Origin: Pachypanchax playfairii
Lineage: Eukaryota > Chordata > Actinopteri > Cyprinodontiformes > Aplocheilidae
Length of the DNA: 64,000 nucleotides
Reading direction: 5' to 3'
Assembly: GCA_006937955.1 (NCBI GenBank)
Contig: SSNP01000068.1
Location: forward strand, 1,068,700 to 1,132,699
Shown: positions 1 through 12,889 of the stretch, in pieces
Layout of the letters: every line of letters begins with the position of its first letter
How positions within the stretch are numbered: the first letter of the stretch is position 1
Notes under the pieces: generated by a model
Told to the model about the DNA's origin: nothing
Databases searched by the model: none
Seen by the model: the letters and a program-made list of their open reading frames with translations, nothing else
Position numbers and translations under genes: made by a program

Positions 1-2398
1 CAGATGGATGAAATCAGAACTAGATCTATTTTCTCTTCTGGACCTTCAGTTTCACTTAAACACAACAAATCTTAGTAAACGTTACATCTGCATTAAATCC
101 AAATAAAAATCTGTCAGTGGTTATGGAAGAAAAAAGAAAAGGGTCAGCTTTTGGGTTGCTATGACAACCAGTTTTCATATCACCAGCCTGTAATCTGGAT
201 CACAGCAGAGAGTTTAGATATTGATCACCCTTCAGACATCACTGTAACAGGAAGTAGGAGGGAGTTTCCATCAAAATAAAACACCATAAATCCAGTTTGA
301 TAAAGTTACTGTACTGAGATCAGTAGAAACACGTAGCTGGTGGATAATCAATCACACTGATTAATCTGTTTCAGCAGCATCTTTCTGATCTCGTTTCATT
401 CCTTTCATCCTGCTGCAGATCGTGTTTGTGTCCACAGGATTATTGATCCACACACAGTCCATGATTAGATTCTGTTGAGCTCCTGATTCATATGAATTGA
501 TTTGGATTCGACCTGTTCTAAACGTGTGTGGTTGTATTTACTCTGTTCTCTGGATGAGGATGTTCCTGTTGGTCTTTACGTCAGGATTCAGGTTAGAATA
601 TTTTAGATAAAACTTTTATTTGTTGTGGTTCAGGGGAAGAAATCAGAGAAGATGAATGTTACTGAAGATTCTTCCTCTAAAGGATCCACATTCCCACCCA
701 GAGGATGTTCAAATCCACAAACAGACAGAAAGAAACAAACAGGTTATCTCATGAATTATTCCCAAACACAGAAGTTGTGACCGTTTGACTGTGAATGGAG
801 GCGGCTGCAGCCTCCGCTCCACTTTAATACCCCGTGTGATCTAAGTAACACTCCTGTGTAACTTCACACTGTCTTCGAGGAGACGACCTGAGCAGTTAGT
901 GTCATTAATCCAAAGATGAGCCATTTAAAGGAGATCTGTATGTATTTTACAGTCCTACAGGTTTTTAAGTTTGGCTCATTAATATTATTTAGTAAAACTA
1001 TTCGAATGAAGAATATAGAGTTTGTGTAAAAGTATAATTTGATTTCAGTCATTTAAAACCTGAAGGTAGTGAATTATATTTTATGTGTAGTTCCAGTTAT
1101 GACCACCAGGGGCTGCTCTAAAACAACATCTTCATTCAGAGAATCAGGAACTCTTTCAGTCAGTGATAAAAAGCTCTGATATAAGTTCAGTTCTGTAAAA
1201 CAACCAACTCAGTTTATTGGCACAGATGGTGTAAACAAGCAGTTCAGGCAAAAACCAAAACACTTAACGAAAACATCATGTGATCTTTTGGCCAGATAAG
1301 GATGGAATAAAAACTGTGTGAGGTTTTTGTTTCATTGTTCCACTATGGACAGATTTCACATCAAACATTTTGACTTGAGAGAGTAGCGCCAGACACAATA
1401 TTTGCTGTGTTGTTCTTTTAGGAAGTTTAGAACTCTTAAAGGCACAACCCTACATAAACACACCTGAGTGAGTCTTATTTACAGACCCTTCCATTAAAAA
1501 TGTTTTTTCTGAGGTTTCTGTTGAATATTTTAGCTCCACAGGTGTTCTTACCTTCATAGTGGGTGAAAACAGGTCAACAACTTCTCTTTCAGTTTTAATC
1601 TCTCAAACTACGCAGGTGGTGATAAAACCCGAGTTCTAACGACCTGTATCTGTTTCATCACAACTACTTTGTTCATTAGTATTCATCAGCTCCCGCAGTT
1701 GAAACCACACCTAGCATGCTGCTGGCTAAAAGCTGTAGCATAAGACGTAGCAAACAGGGAGACACAACGTCTGATGTTGCCATGCGCAGCGGGGCAGGAA
1801 ACAGTATACCTTGCTCTCATAGGCTAGTTTGTTAGCCAATCAGAGTCCAGCAAATTTGAATAATGAATATAAACGAGCTGCTGACGAAGCCTGACAGAAG
1901 GAGCCGGAACCACCCGAATTTTAATGCAGACAGATTGAAAGGTCTGTTAATCAGTGTTTCCTGACGTTTTTTAGATATAAAATGTTTCATATTACAGGTT
2001 AATACTTAATAAATAACCACAACGTCCTGAAATGGCCTCTTTAAGTCAGAAATATACTGGTAGTTTGACTTCTTGGACTGATGAGTTATGTCTTCTTTCC
2101 CTTAAGTTACTTCCATCTTAATGTTGTAAGAATCATGTTCAAACTGTCATGAGAAAGAGGTAAAATTCTGGCTGAAATGAAACGGGAGGGAAACAAACAT
2201 TATTTCTTGTTCAGACTAGTCGTCCCACCAGCTTGAAAGAATTTCACCCTTTGTTTCCTTTTAACTCTACTTTTTACTCATATTTAATTTGGTTAGTTTC
2301 AGGAATTTAAACTATCTAGTTAAAGATAGGAAAAAGGTTACAGTTGGAGCTAAAAGTAAATGAACCTTTACAAAATGTAATAAATAGTCCACAGGGCC
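1..2398. other. Intergenic, no gene recognised
   Basis: No coding exon that I recognise. The sequence is AT-rich single-copy-like DNA with short ORFs only. From about 1436 to 2036 there may be an old miniature element: it opens TTAAAGGCACAACCC and closes GGCCTCTTTAAG, so both ends carry TTAA, but the inverted match is only a few bases and I do not claim it. Confidence 0.4.
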
Positions 2399-2469
2399 TC
2401 ATCCATCCATCCATCCATCCATCCATCCATCCATCCATCCATCCATCCATCCATCATCCATCCATCCAT
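2399..2469. repeat. (CATC)n microsatellite
   Basis: About seventeen near-perfect CATC/ATCC units, interrupted once near 2454 (catcatcc). A simple tetranucleotide repeat, probably length-polymorphic. Confidence 0.95.
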
Positions 2470-4550
2470 ATTAATTATCTGTAGTTATTTACAAACTAAA
2501 TAATGATCAGTTTCACTCTGTATAGGATGGAACATTTGGACATCTCTACTCATCACACAGACGTGTTTAATTACACACACACACACAGCACATCAACAAT
2601 ACATGGCATCATTCAGGTTCCCCTCTCACCTTTTAAAGGGATTTTTAGCTTTAAGAATAAAAACTGTCCTTGTTTTCTTTGTTTTTATGGATTTCCACAT
2701 GGATGAATGTATGACTGTGTTATTTTTCTAGAACTGGACGGCTAGCGCACGTTGTTGACTCTTTAATAAAGGCATCCTTAGAAAAGTTTATTTGTATCAG
2801 TCTGTTTATTTAAAGTTTTTTCTGTTTCTGGTATAAAAGATCATGAGAATTCAGTTTTGTTTCCACCACATGAAGTAATTTTTCCATCTTTAGGAAACAC
2901 AAATTCACTCTGTGGTTTATTTGATTTTTAAGTACTTTTAAGTATCGACCGAGGGGAGAGAAAAGGTGAGATCCTGGGTTAGAGGGTCCCTGATGATACT
3001 GTCTGCCCTTTTCCTGACTCTGGTTATTCATGCAGCAGCCATAAAAACGTATTCTAAGAAACAATGCCTGCCTCCTTAAATGTTCACAAACTCCAGGTTT
3101 AGTAGGAAGCGGGAGATTCATATGAACAATGCATACAGTTCATTGTTACCAGTCTTTAAGTACTGTATATAAGATCTGTTTAAAGTTTAAACTGGTTGAA
3201 CAATGATACAGAAACACAGTAACATCTTTGATTGATTCATCATGGAAAACTGACATGATTTTCTTTACAGTAATTTGCGATGTCAGAGGCTTTAACAAGG
3301 CAAGCACGGCTGTCAGAGTAATAACAGACTGTGCATGAAAAATACACTGATTTACAAATTTCTAAGTTTCTGGATATTTGTGTTTAATATGAACAACATG
3401 GTGTAAACTGTAAATATTTGTAGTAATCAATGGCTGTAAAAACAGTAACTGTGAAAATTTAGCTGCTTTTTTTCAAGCAAAACTTTTAAATTCAATGTAA
3501 GTATGAGATCTTGTGCAGCTGATCAGTAAAGTGCAGATAAATATTCAACACCTTTAAATGAAAACAGTTTTAGTCAGACACAGAAGCTCCAATCAGGGTT
3601 CATGTCTGAGATCACGTCAGTGTTTCAGTTTAGTGTTTGTCTTTGTGTGTTTGAGAGTTTATTGATTTAAACTGATAAAAGCTGCTTCTTTTTAAACTGG
3701 GAGCGATGAAGCTTTTCAACAACCTGCCATGTAATCTGTGTTATTCTTCTACTGAAGCTGAAAGGAAGAGCACGGCAGAGAGACGAGAGTTTTCCAACAA
3801 AGGCCTGGTTTTACTTGTTGTGTGGGCTGCACGTCTGTATAAAAACCAGCTTTCATCTTTCTTTCTCTCTCTACATCAACCTCCCCTCCACCAACTCAGT
3901 GTCAAGTCCTGCTATGAGACACACAGTGATCTGTGTGTGTGTATGGAACCAGGAGCTGGCTGTCCTTTTGGCAGGCAGCAATACACTGAAGCACCTCTCA
4001 GAAAAACCAGACTATTATTGAACCAGTTAGAAATGCTGTGAAAATCTCTTTCACTCACGCCGAGGTTCAGTCACACGAGCACACAGAAACATGAGGAAGT
4101 GGTGGAGGTGCTCACAAACACTAAGAATTTGTTCTACATGGTTTTAAAAGTTATTTTATCAAATCTTAACTTACTTGTTTGGTTCTTTGGCGTGCAGGCC
4201 AAATTAGAATATTTGTTCAATAGTTGATTAAANATATTTTTCTTTCTTTCTTCTAATTACCTTTTTACATAAATATCTTTCTGTTTGCGTGTGAAATGTG
4301 GCGCTGGAGCAGATAAATTGGCTTAAAGGTCTGTTCCTACAATTCTGAACCAACTAAAACTCTGCACATTTGCATCATTTCCAACAAACAAGCACAGATT
4401 TTGCTTTAATTATCTTTGTGAACATGGAAACTAGAGAGTCAGTTTGGTTCAATTACATGTGCGTTCTTAAACTGCTTTAAGTTTGTGTACAGCTCCCTCT
4501 GCTGGATACAACTGAAAACTGCAAGATACACTTTACTAGTGGGATTACAG

Positions 4551-4551
<1 letters not shown>
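2470..4551. other. Intergenic; possible 3' end of an upstream transcript
   Basis: No recognisable protein. An AATAAA at 2765-2770 is followed within about 25 bases by a T/G-rich stretch. This could be the cleavage signal of a plus-strand transcript lying mostly left of the window, but a chance hexamer in AT-rich DNA is equally possible. The 111-codon ORF at 3706-4041 has no family resemblance that I can see. Confidence 0.25.

Positions 4552-4603
<52 letters not shown>
4552..4603. repeat. (GTTA)n microsatellite
   Basis: About thirteen uninterrupted GTTA units. Confidence 0.95.
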
Positions 4604-4689
4604 ATTATCCAAATCAGTCCCCAGAACAGAACTTGCCTTTTTTTATCACTTTGTTCAGCCTCTTTATGTCACCTGCTCTGATGCTCCGC

Positions 4690-5540
4690 CCCCAACAATC
4701 TTGCTGCAAATGTTGAAGGATCTAAGCTACCTGATGAAGTCCAGTCTCCTCTGTCCCTTTTTAAAAACAGCATCACAGTTGTGTCTCCAGTTCAGTCTGT
4801 TGTCCAGGTGAACACCAGGTATGTTGCTGCTCCTCTTAAAATCCACAATCATCTCCTTTGTCTTGTTCACATTTAAGGTGAGATGATCGTTCCCACACCA
4901 GGACACAAAGTGCTCCACCAGTTCTCTGGACTCAGTCTCTTGTCCATCTCTGATCCACCAACACCTGCAGAGTAATCAGAGTATTTCTGCAGATTACAGT
5001 CCCCTGTGGTGCTCCTGTGCTGCTGATCACCTGCTCACACACACACAACTCTTCAGTCAAAATCAGAATCAGTTTTATTGTCAAGTATTATTTGCATAAT
5101 ATATGGAATTTGTCTTGGGTGAAGGAGTGCAGACAATAAATCAAAGTAAGATTAACAAATATAAACATAAGAACCAACTAACAATATTTACATGTCCAAA
5201 GCATTTGTGCAATAATCCAAGTGTCTGTCTCACAAACTGTGGTCTGTTTGTCTAGTAGTCCTTAATCCAGGTGATTGTGGAGGAATCCACCTGTGTCTTC
5301 TGGAGGTTTTGACACAGTAAAACAAGCTGAATGTATTAAATACACTGGAGAAATCAAAGAACATGGTCCTCACAGTGCTGCCTACTTTGTCCAGATGACA
5401 GTGGGTTTGTTGAAGTTTGTATGATGGCGTCTTCCACACCAACTCCACAGCGATAAGCAAACTGCAGATTTTCATGATGTCATTTTTTTTCAGTTGATGT
5501 GTTTGTAATAAAACTACCATCTTACCAGTGTATGATACTT
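4690..5540 (-). mobile_element. Decayed Rex1/L2-group LINE fragments
   Basis: Two minus-strand pieces of a non-LTR reverse transcriptase are visible. Around 5540-5240 is a degenerate palm region reading HLDKVGSTVRTMFFDFSSVF, where functional copies have an F-D-x-S-S-A-F motif. Around 4918-4727 is a downstream segment with LTLNVNKTKEMIVDFKR and then GVHLDNRLNW, typical of fish CR1/L2/Rex1-group elements. Near 5056-5090 a stretch reading AATCAGAATCAGTTTTATTG looks like the 3' end of such an element in minus orientation. Frameshifts and missing sequence between the pieces show it is dead. The clade name is from recall; the reverse-transcriptase identity is secure. Confidence 0.75.
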
Positions 5541-5669
5541 TTTTTCTGAACGTGTTTGAGTTTGTTCAAATTTAAATTTAAAGAAGCCTGTGCCACATTG
5601 GTCGTTGTCTTAAAATAGTCATGGAGTGATACCTCTTATTCTATATATTTTATCTTTGTAAGTTTTCCG

Positions 5670-5740
5670 ACTCTCATTGGTCAATCCGCTGCCACTTCTT
5701 TATCTCTGATTGGTCCAGATTACTAAATACGTCACGCCCA
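5670..5740 (+). promoter_or_regulatory. cnpy3 proximal promoter elements
   Basis: Two inverted CCAAT boxes (ATTGG at 5676-5680 and 5709-5713) and a CRE-like TACGTCAC around 5728-5735 lie 155-220 bases before the cnpy3 start codon. No TATA box is obvious at a sensible distance. This is the usual architecture of a broadly expressed gene. The transcription start is not determinable, and the protein-binding assignments are by motif only. Confidence 0.5.
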
Positions 5741-5892
5741 AAGCGGAAAACGGTGGCAGTCAGATTTTCAGCACCTGTGTGGCGCTTCAGAGAAAGATGA
5801 GCTGAAAACTGGAAAGTAACGGTGTTCTGCGGAAGATTTTACAGCTTTAAACGACTTTATGTTCCGATAAGGAGCTGAGCGTAGCAGAAGAC

Positions 5893-8800
5893 ATGATTTT
5901 AGTGACGTACTTGTTGTTTTTGGTGACAGTTTCGTCGGTGGGAGCAGCTAAGAACGAAGGAGACGATGACTGGGTTCATCTTCCCAACAAATGTGAAGGT
6001 AAAATGTGAAAATCAACAGCTTTTGTAAACAAACAAACAAACAGAGGCCTGTTATTGTGACTGCGGGTCTGCAGACACATCAGGCCCGAGACTTCATATG
6101 AAACATCCTGTTTTACTGCTCAAGGTCTGAAAAACAAACACACTGATCAATAACTGTCACACTGGGATTCAATTAAACTCTAAACTAACGCAGATTTCTC
6201 ATTTTACAGCTGATTATCTTGAAATATAATGAAATTGACTTTATTGATAGATTTGTGAGAATTTTTCAAGTTGCAGCAGCTTTGAGTAAAAAGGTAAAAT
6301 AAATTATTTTAAAATTCTGAGTTTTATCCCTACGCACTTGAAACTAAAGCACAAAGGTCACAATGAAACATAAGTAAGTCATTATAAGAGAATTAGGCTA
6401 ATATTTGTTGTTTTGTGATGGATTATTTTTTTTATTAATAGTATTTGTTTATTTGGATAATAAGTTCACACTTCATGTAACTGTTTTTCACTCCTGCAGT
6501 TGGACCATTGAAACAATTCATTTGTTTTTATAGATAATAAAAGATTTTAAAGAGTTTTAATGGAGAAGCAACTTGTGTATTTGTTTTGTGATTAATGACG
6601 ATTTTTAATTTCAAACCCTTTTTATTTATTGTTATTTACAGCCTTAATCATCTCCCGTTGATCATGTGACTCATTAAGACTCATCAGACTTTGACTCTGT
6701 GTTTTTCATTCAGAATGAGTCCTGATGAGAGAGTTTGACGATCTGTAACGTTGCTGTTCAGTAACATGTTTTTCTCTTCCCTCTTCATTAGTCTGTAAGT
6801 TCGTCAGCATCGAGATGAAGTCGGCTTTCGATGAAACGGGAAAAACCAAAGCAGTTATCGAGAGCAACTACAACTTCATCGACGGGAAGGGAGCTCCTCC
6901 GGTTAAATACGTCAAGTCGTGAGTCTGAATCTGATTTTTACCTCGGTGTCACGGTGAAGTCTTTCAGCCTCAGAGCAGAAATGAAACCTGCTGTGTGTGA
7001 AGAGACGCTACGAGCCGCTGGTTCTGGATCAGTCTGTCAGTCAGAGGCAGCAGGGGACGGGAACTTGGGCAGGTTCAGTTCCTGAGGAGGAACTTAATAT
7101 AGAAACAAGCCGAGCTGCTCGACTGATGAGTGTGTGAGAGAGATAACACACTTTGGTTTTTTAAAAATGACAAGAGTCTCTCAGTTAAAGGAAGCTGCTT
7201 TCTAAATGTTTATTTTTATCAGCAGCAGTTGAAGAACAGTGTGATCAGTAACATTCTGCTTTTCTTTCATTCAAACTCACTGTGATGCTCGACTGTCTGC
7301 AGCTTTACAGGATGCACAGCTGTTAGTTAGTTAGTTGTATTCAGACTAATCTGTTTTCGACCTCTTTCTTTTTTTTAACAATGAAGTTCTGATCTGAAAG
7401 CATTTTCTAACTCGGATAAACTCAGACTGTCGCTGATTGTGTTGCAGTTTTTATCTGACTGAAACTTAAAAGTCTTGGTCTGCAACATGATTTGGAGTCA
7501 GTTGGAATGTGGAACCTGAAGGTTTGAGTTCAGGATGATTCGATCTGAGCGCTGCGGCGCTGGACGTGTTATCAGAGCTGAGCAGAAGATCTGCTGTTTC
7601 TATCAAACATGTGAAACTATATTAATATAAGAAACAATGTCTGTATTTCTTATTTGGTCAGAATGTCATGAAATAATTTTCTGCAGAGATCTGAGATTCA
7701 TCGAGGTCGTGGAAAACGTGTGTCAGAGGCTTCTGGAGTACAATCTGCACAAAGAAAGGACGGGCAGCAACCGCTTCGCCAAGGTGAGTCTGAGCGGGAG
7801 GAGTCTCAGCTGCAGGGAGGCGGAGCCTATTTCAGTTTACATTGTAACAGGGGATCAGATATTATCTGAGGGTTTGGTTCTGTGGTTCTTCTGTGTGTGT
7901 TGCGTCTTGGTTCCATGTTCTTTAAATCTCAAATCCAGACCAGAACCTGGTAGATTCCTGAAGAGACAAGAAAAAGAATGAAGTTTTAATAAAACGTGAT
8001 GGTTAAAACTGTAAATATCTGGCAGTTCTACATGTTACTAACACACTATGAACACTTTGATTTCAGTTCCAGGTCACTGAAAAAGTCTTAGAAAATTAGA
8101 CTTTTTAAAGAAGTAGGAACCCGTTCAGAATCTGAAGGATCTACTTGAACTTACTTTATATTCAATGAATTAAAGAAACAGAAGACGGTGTATGAAATAT
8201 GTTTTTACTGGTCAGTTAAAGATTCTAGTGTTTGATGTTTCTGTTAACGAGTGTGTTGCATTTTAAATGAATCAGACTCAACAAAAGGTTTCAGCCTAAG
8301 TGCTCTCAGACAGCCGAGTCCATGAGGACAGAAACCTAAAGAGGACTTGGATCTGGTCCAGAACTCTCTGTTCTGTCCTGCTGCTTCTCTGCCAGGTTCT
8401 CCTTTTTGCTTCAATCAGCTGAGAGATGGAACAGAACAGAGAGAACACTGGGCTGCATCTCAGGTTGTAGTTCCAAACTTCAGAGTTTAAATAAGTTCAA
8501 CACAGTTTACAAACATCCTGATTCACCAGAGCTTCATCACCTTCATTCAGCAACATGTTTTAAACTGTCTCTGCTTTTTATTCTTTTTATTAGAAAAGGA
8601 AAAAGTATTTTATATTTAACTACATTGTTGTTTGGATATATTAGTTTTACTTGATTGTGGTTTTTCTGTTTTGAAATGTAAATAGATTTTTTTACTTGAA
8701 GTTTTTGACATTAACAAATGTTTGTGTTGAATTAATCTGAAATAAGAGGAACAACAAAAGACTCGCTGGTGTAAATAAAGCGTCCTGCTGCTGGTGTGTG

Positions 8801-10043
8801 TGCAGGGCATGTCAGAGACCTTCTCCACCCTTCATGGTTTGGTGAATAAAGGAGTGAAGGTGGTGATGGATATTCCCTACGAGCTGTGGAACGAGACATC
8901 TGCTGAGGTGGCCGACCTTAAAAAACAGGTGCTCTTCATCCGCAAATCTCTCAAATCTACAGATTTATCCTAAAATAACATCAGTGTTTCTTTATCTAGA
9001 GTCTTCTTCTGATTTTGGGTTTATTTGTTGTCAGTGTGACGTGATGGTGGAACAGTACGAGGAGGTGATTGAAGACTGGTACAAAGGAAACCAGGAAGAA
9101 GACCTGACCACATACCTGTGTCAGAAACATGTTCTGAAAGGAGAAGAAGCAGGTAAACATCAGACATGAGGACAAACATGGAAATCCAACAGACACAACA
9201 TTCCATCGTTTCTGTGTTTTACTCAACAAAACTGAAACAAGATGCAGAAACTCGCCTTTTAATTTTCACCATGATGACTGAGGGAGGAAACGGTTCGAAC
9301 TTCCTCTTTGCTTTTTGTCTCATCGCTCATCGCTGTGGTCACACATCAAATTAAAAGTATGTGACATATCAGCAGTTTGTCCAGTTCAACACTGAGGAAC
9401 TGTCGCTTACTCTGATTCTCTTGTAAAAATCTGTTTTATAGCAGCACGTTATCGCCACCTGCTGGACTGGAGCTGAGTCATAGACCAAAACATTTGTTAC
9501 TTCAACTTAAAATAGTGTGAAAACATGTTAGAAATCTGTTTAAAGATTAGATGAAGCTACAGATGTGGCTCCGCTTTACATCCAAGAATCCAAACTTCTC
9601 ACATCTCTTCTACATTCTGGTTTACGTTTAATAAAATTACATTTTGTCATTTGTTTGAAAAACGTAATGATTTATTGTTTAACACATTTCTTATGTCTTA
9701 TTTGCTTTTTTTTCTCAGATCATTTTGTCTCTAACTTTGTTCTTTCTCCTGTTTTTTCCCAGCCTGCCTGAGTGAAAACTGGGAGAGAAAGAAAAAAGGC
9801 GACCAGGCAGCGATCGCAGAAGACAAGAAGAAGAAAAAGAAGAAGAAAGGAAAAGGCAAGGGGGAGGAGGGAGGAGAGGGGGGTGATGGGAACTCGGACA
9901 AGTCAACCAAGAAGAAGAAAGAGAAGAAAGTGAAGAAGAAGAAAAAGAGCAAATCTCCGGTGGAGAAGACAGACGGAGGGGTGACGTCAGATGAGGAGAT
10001 CCAGCCACAGGTTCCTCTGTCTGGGCAGAAGACGGAGCTGTGA
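5893..10043 (+). CDS. cnpy3: Canopy FGF signaling regulator 3 (PRAT4A), complete, six coding exons
   Basis: An ER-luminal, saposin-like co-chaperone; in mammals it works with GRP94 to fold Toll-like receptors. Coding exons: 5893-5998, 6792-6918, 7687-7783, 8806-8928, 9035-9152, 9763-10043. All introns are GT-AG and the phases join cleanly to give 283 residues. Residues 1-18 (MILVTYLLFLVTVSSVGA) form a signal peptide. The mature start has DDDWVHLPNKCEVCKFVS, with the first cysteine pair. Exon 3 carries DLRFIEVVENVC and HKERTGSNRFAKG, exon 4 VVMDIPYELWNETSAEVADL, and exon 5 CDVMVEQYEEVIEDWY and YLCQKHVLKG. These match CNPY3 better than CNPY4 as I recall them. The last exon is a long lysine-rich, low-complexity tail ending in KTEL, a plausible ER-retrieval signal. 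The start chosen is the ATG that opens the signal peptide. The gene is convergent with the dachshund gene. Confidence 0.95.
9822..9978 (+). other. Lysine-rich low-complexity tail of cnpy3
   Basis: The final exon encodes runs of lysine (AAG/AAA) alternating with Gly/Glu-rich spacers over about 50 residues. DNA here is purine-rich on the plus strand, which creates long artefactual serine/phenylalanine ORFs on the minus strand. Mammalian CNPY3 also has a basic tail, so this is an exaggeration of a family feature, prone to length change. Confidence 0.85.
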
Positions 10044-10360
10044 GACCTGGTTTCAGTCTGGACCTGGATCAGCTGTCTAACTCAAACCATCTGCAGCTGG
10101 TGTCAGAACTGATGGTCTGATCATGGAACTGGTTTAAATCCAACCAGACTGTTAGGTGTGATGATCAGAAACATATTTCAGTTTCTAGATGTTTGACAGA
10201 TCAACTTGTCTCATGTGTGGACCTCACCTTCTCCTGATGGGGACAGTCTCTCCACGGCTTCTCCTTCCGTCTCGGCTGAAGAAGGATGTTTTTAGTTCTT
10301 TTGTATTGTATCCAGACGTTTAGGTTTTAACCTGTAATAAAAGTTACACAATAATATCTT
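10044..10360 (+). terminator. cnpy3 3' UTR and poly(A) signal
   Basis: AATAAA lies at 10336-10341, 293 bases after the stop codon, followed by an A/T-rich region. No better signal occurs nearer the stop. Confidence 0.7.
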
Positions 10361-11780
10361 AGATCCAGATTCAAGTGGAAGAGAACCACAAGCTGCGAGA
10401 CACAAATATATGGTTTGGGTGAATAGTAACGCCACTCAGTTCTAATGTTCTGTTAAAGAGAAATTTACAAAGATTTGATCAGATCAATCAAAAAATTCTA
10501 AACTGTTTAGTTCTCAAAGACTTAAGTCAAAAACCTGCAACAATCAGTTAATGATAAATGTTTATTGGCTCTAAATGGTTGTTTGGAAGGTGAACATTCA
10601 TCTGGACAGTTTCTGCTCAGAGTATCATGTTAGTACCAACCTGTGCAGATATGTGAAACAGCCTCTTTTTAGCAGAAACTTCAACTCCAGCTGAAAACAC
10701 TGTGCCACGTCCTCTCTGTGTAAAACAGACACATCAGTACAGTCACCTGCGCAGTCTGATCCAGCAGCTCAGCCGTGAATTCAGCCTATGATGCTGGTTT
10801 AGTTTACAACATCAGAATATTTGGTTAAACACATTTTAACAGGGAAATCATTCAGTATGTTTATAGCAAAGTGGTTCTGTTTCTGCAAAGGTATTAATAA
10901 AGTGATAAGTCAGGTTAAAATCTGATAAAGTGACACAGTTGGTTTTCTTTTTCTTTCTGTTTTCTACCAATAAATTCTCTGCTTCAGCTGTTCTTATTAC
11001 GCTTCCCTTTAATGAGACATAAAACAAGAGTTCAACATTTGTTTTGTCTCATTTTTGGTGTGTTGTATAAAAAGCTGCTATTTACAGTGTTTAGGTTTGT
11101 GTGTGTATGTGTTCTCAGATTGTGTGGAGGCTTGTGTGTTTGAATTGCCTTTTTGGTTTGTGTTTTTACCAGATTTTTATCCTGAATTAAAATGCTGGTT
11201 TTGTTGCACTGGACTTGGAGCTTTTTGAAATTGTGAGCAAACATATCAGTGAATTAATAAAACCAGTCAGTGAAAATGTTGAATAATGAGTAGTGGTCAT
11301 GATTAGCAACAATAACTTTGAATGTGGACCAAAACATATCCTAATCTGGGATTTAAATTGTTTTCTAATGTAATGTTTACGTTTAACCACTAGAGGGAGG
11401 CAGATTTCCTGTAATCAGCCATTGGACGAGAGGCGGTGTCCCACCTGGACAGGTCACAGACCTGGACACAGGTCTTTCGTCATTCTTTATTCTTATTTTG
11501 CGTCACATCAGCCAGACTTGTTGTCCTTTAGGTGGACTTAATATTTTAAGACTTTTCACTAACCCTTGATAGAGGAATAAGTGAACAGAAAATAAGTGAA
11601 AAAGGCCCTCAAATTCTGTAAACCTAATAATCAACGGTAGTTAAAAATATTAGAAGAGATTTATTGAAAAATATATAAATAAATCAACACATTAAAGTTT
11701 AATTAACAGGAGGCTTTATCTTAAAGATTGTGTTATAGTTAACTGTTTTCTGAATAGCAGTTACAGTATGTGTTTCATTT
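10361..11780. other. Intergenic between cnpy3 and the next promoter
   Basis: AT-rich sequence with only short ORFs. I see no recognisable gene, repeat family or RNA gene in this stretch. Confidence 0.5.
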
Positions 11781-11794
11781 AAAAAAACAACGTT

Positions 11795-12277
11795 TTTTGG
11801 ACCGTTAACCGGAAGGTGCTGAAGACTTCCGTTGCCGCTCAATTAACGGTCACGTCAGCTGCTGAAGGAGAAGATGGTGAGTTATCTCGACTTTTAAAAG
11901 TGTCTCAAAATTAGATTTTTATAAAATACATTTTAAAGAAAGGACTGCCGATATATTCTAAAGTCGTTTTCTAAACAACCACTTCCTGCTTGGTTTTCAA
12001 GTTAATTCTTATTAGCAAATATGGCTGCCTGTTAACCTGCTGCTAATTAGCAACTTGCTTTACTTGTATTACAAAGGATGAAGTGCGTTTACAAGATTTT
12101 TTAAACAATATTTCACAAAACAAAGTCCTGAAATTCTTCAGTTTTGTTTTTCTAAGGTAGAATAAAGATGTAACTTTTGGTATTCAGCAGGACGTTAATT
12201 AGCCCCGATATCCACGATGGAAAGTTCTAGAATGTTGAAGAATCTTCACGGTTCTTTCTGTCAAGTCATCGTCAAAG
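11795..12277 (+). CDS. 5' end of an unidentified gene (promoter, exon 1, exon 2)
   Basis: A GC-richer island holds an ETS-like CCGGAAG (11809-11815), a second inverted one (ACTTCCG, 11825-11831), and CACGTCAG near 11851. An exon appears to end at 11876 with AAGATG before a perfect GTGAGT donor, a layout common in housekeeping genes. A second exon probably runs 12191-12277, preceded by TATTCAGCAG and followed by GTAAGG. Splicing the first ATG onto exon 2 gives a TAG after four codons, so that ATG would make only a tiny upstream ORF. The likely start is 12217, giving MESSRMLKNLHGSFCQVIVK with the next codon split (phase 1). I do not recognise this peptide and could not find a convincing third exon, so the product is unknown. 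A non-coding or alternative-promoter exon is possible. Confidence 0.45.
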
Positions 12278-12889
12278 GTAAGGCGATACTGTATTTTTAG
12301 GGCGTTTGAAAACAGAAAGACTGAAATATTATTAGTGTAAGTTGGTAAACTATTCATGTGGTATTTATTATGCATAAATGTTTTTGTGGCGGCTTGTCAT
12401 GTTTCTCATCAGGTTTGATATCGTGACATAAGGTGAAGAACAAATTAATTCATATTGGATAAAAGAAATTATGGCTACATTTTAGTTAAGTTAATGCTGC
12501 CTTTTGTGATTAAGATTGGGCTGTTTTCTGTCATTATTCTCTTGTGTTTGTGAATGTTGTTTTTGTTTGCTCTAGTGTATTTACAGTACAGCAGTTTGGT
12601 GCTTTGTGTCTTAAAGTAGTTAATGTAACGTTTGGTTGGATCAAGTAGTTTCATTTAGTGATGTTGAGGTTAAATCAGAAGTATAAATATTACTGGTACA
12701 GGTGTTTATTAGGTTTAGATTTTGAGTCACTTCGAATGTTTATTCATTTATATAAACTGTTAATTTGGTCTTTACTATGTCATGTGTTATAATGGTTCAT
12801 CCCTGATTTTAGGGACTTTTAATACATAATTCATAGATCATTGTTGACTGTCTTATAAAAGAAAGAAGCTGAAGTTCTAACAAAAGGCT
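12278..12889. other. Putative intron, AT-rich
   Basis: Follows the GTAAGG donor at 12278. It has no recognisable exon or repeat. Confidence 0.4.

Noticed and set aside
2810..3121. 103-codon minus-strand ORF
   Set aside because: No recognisable motif, biased composition of AT-rich DNA, and no splice or promoter context.
9715..10008. Serine-rich minus-strand ORFs opposite the last cnpy3 exon
   Set aside because: They are the antisense shadow of the purine-rich lysine tail.
11874..11876. ATG at the end of exon 1 as the start codon of the unidentified gene
   Set aside because: Joined to exon 2 (with or without the optional CAG) it meets TAG within a few codons, so it can only start a tiny upstream ORF.
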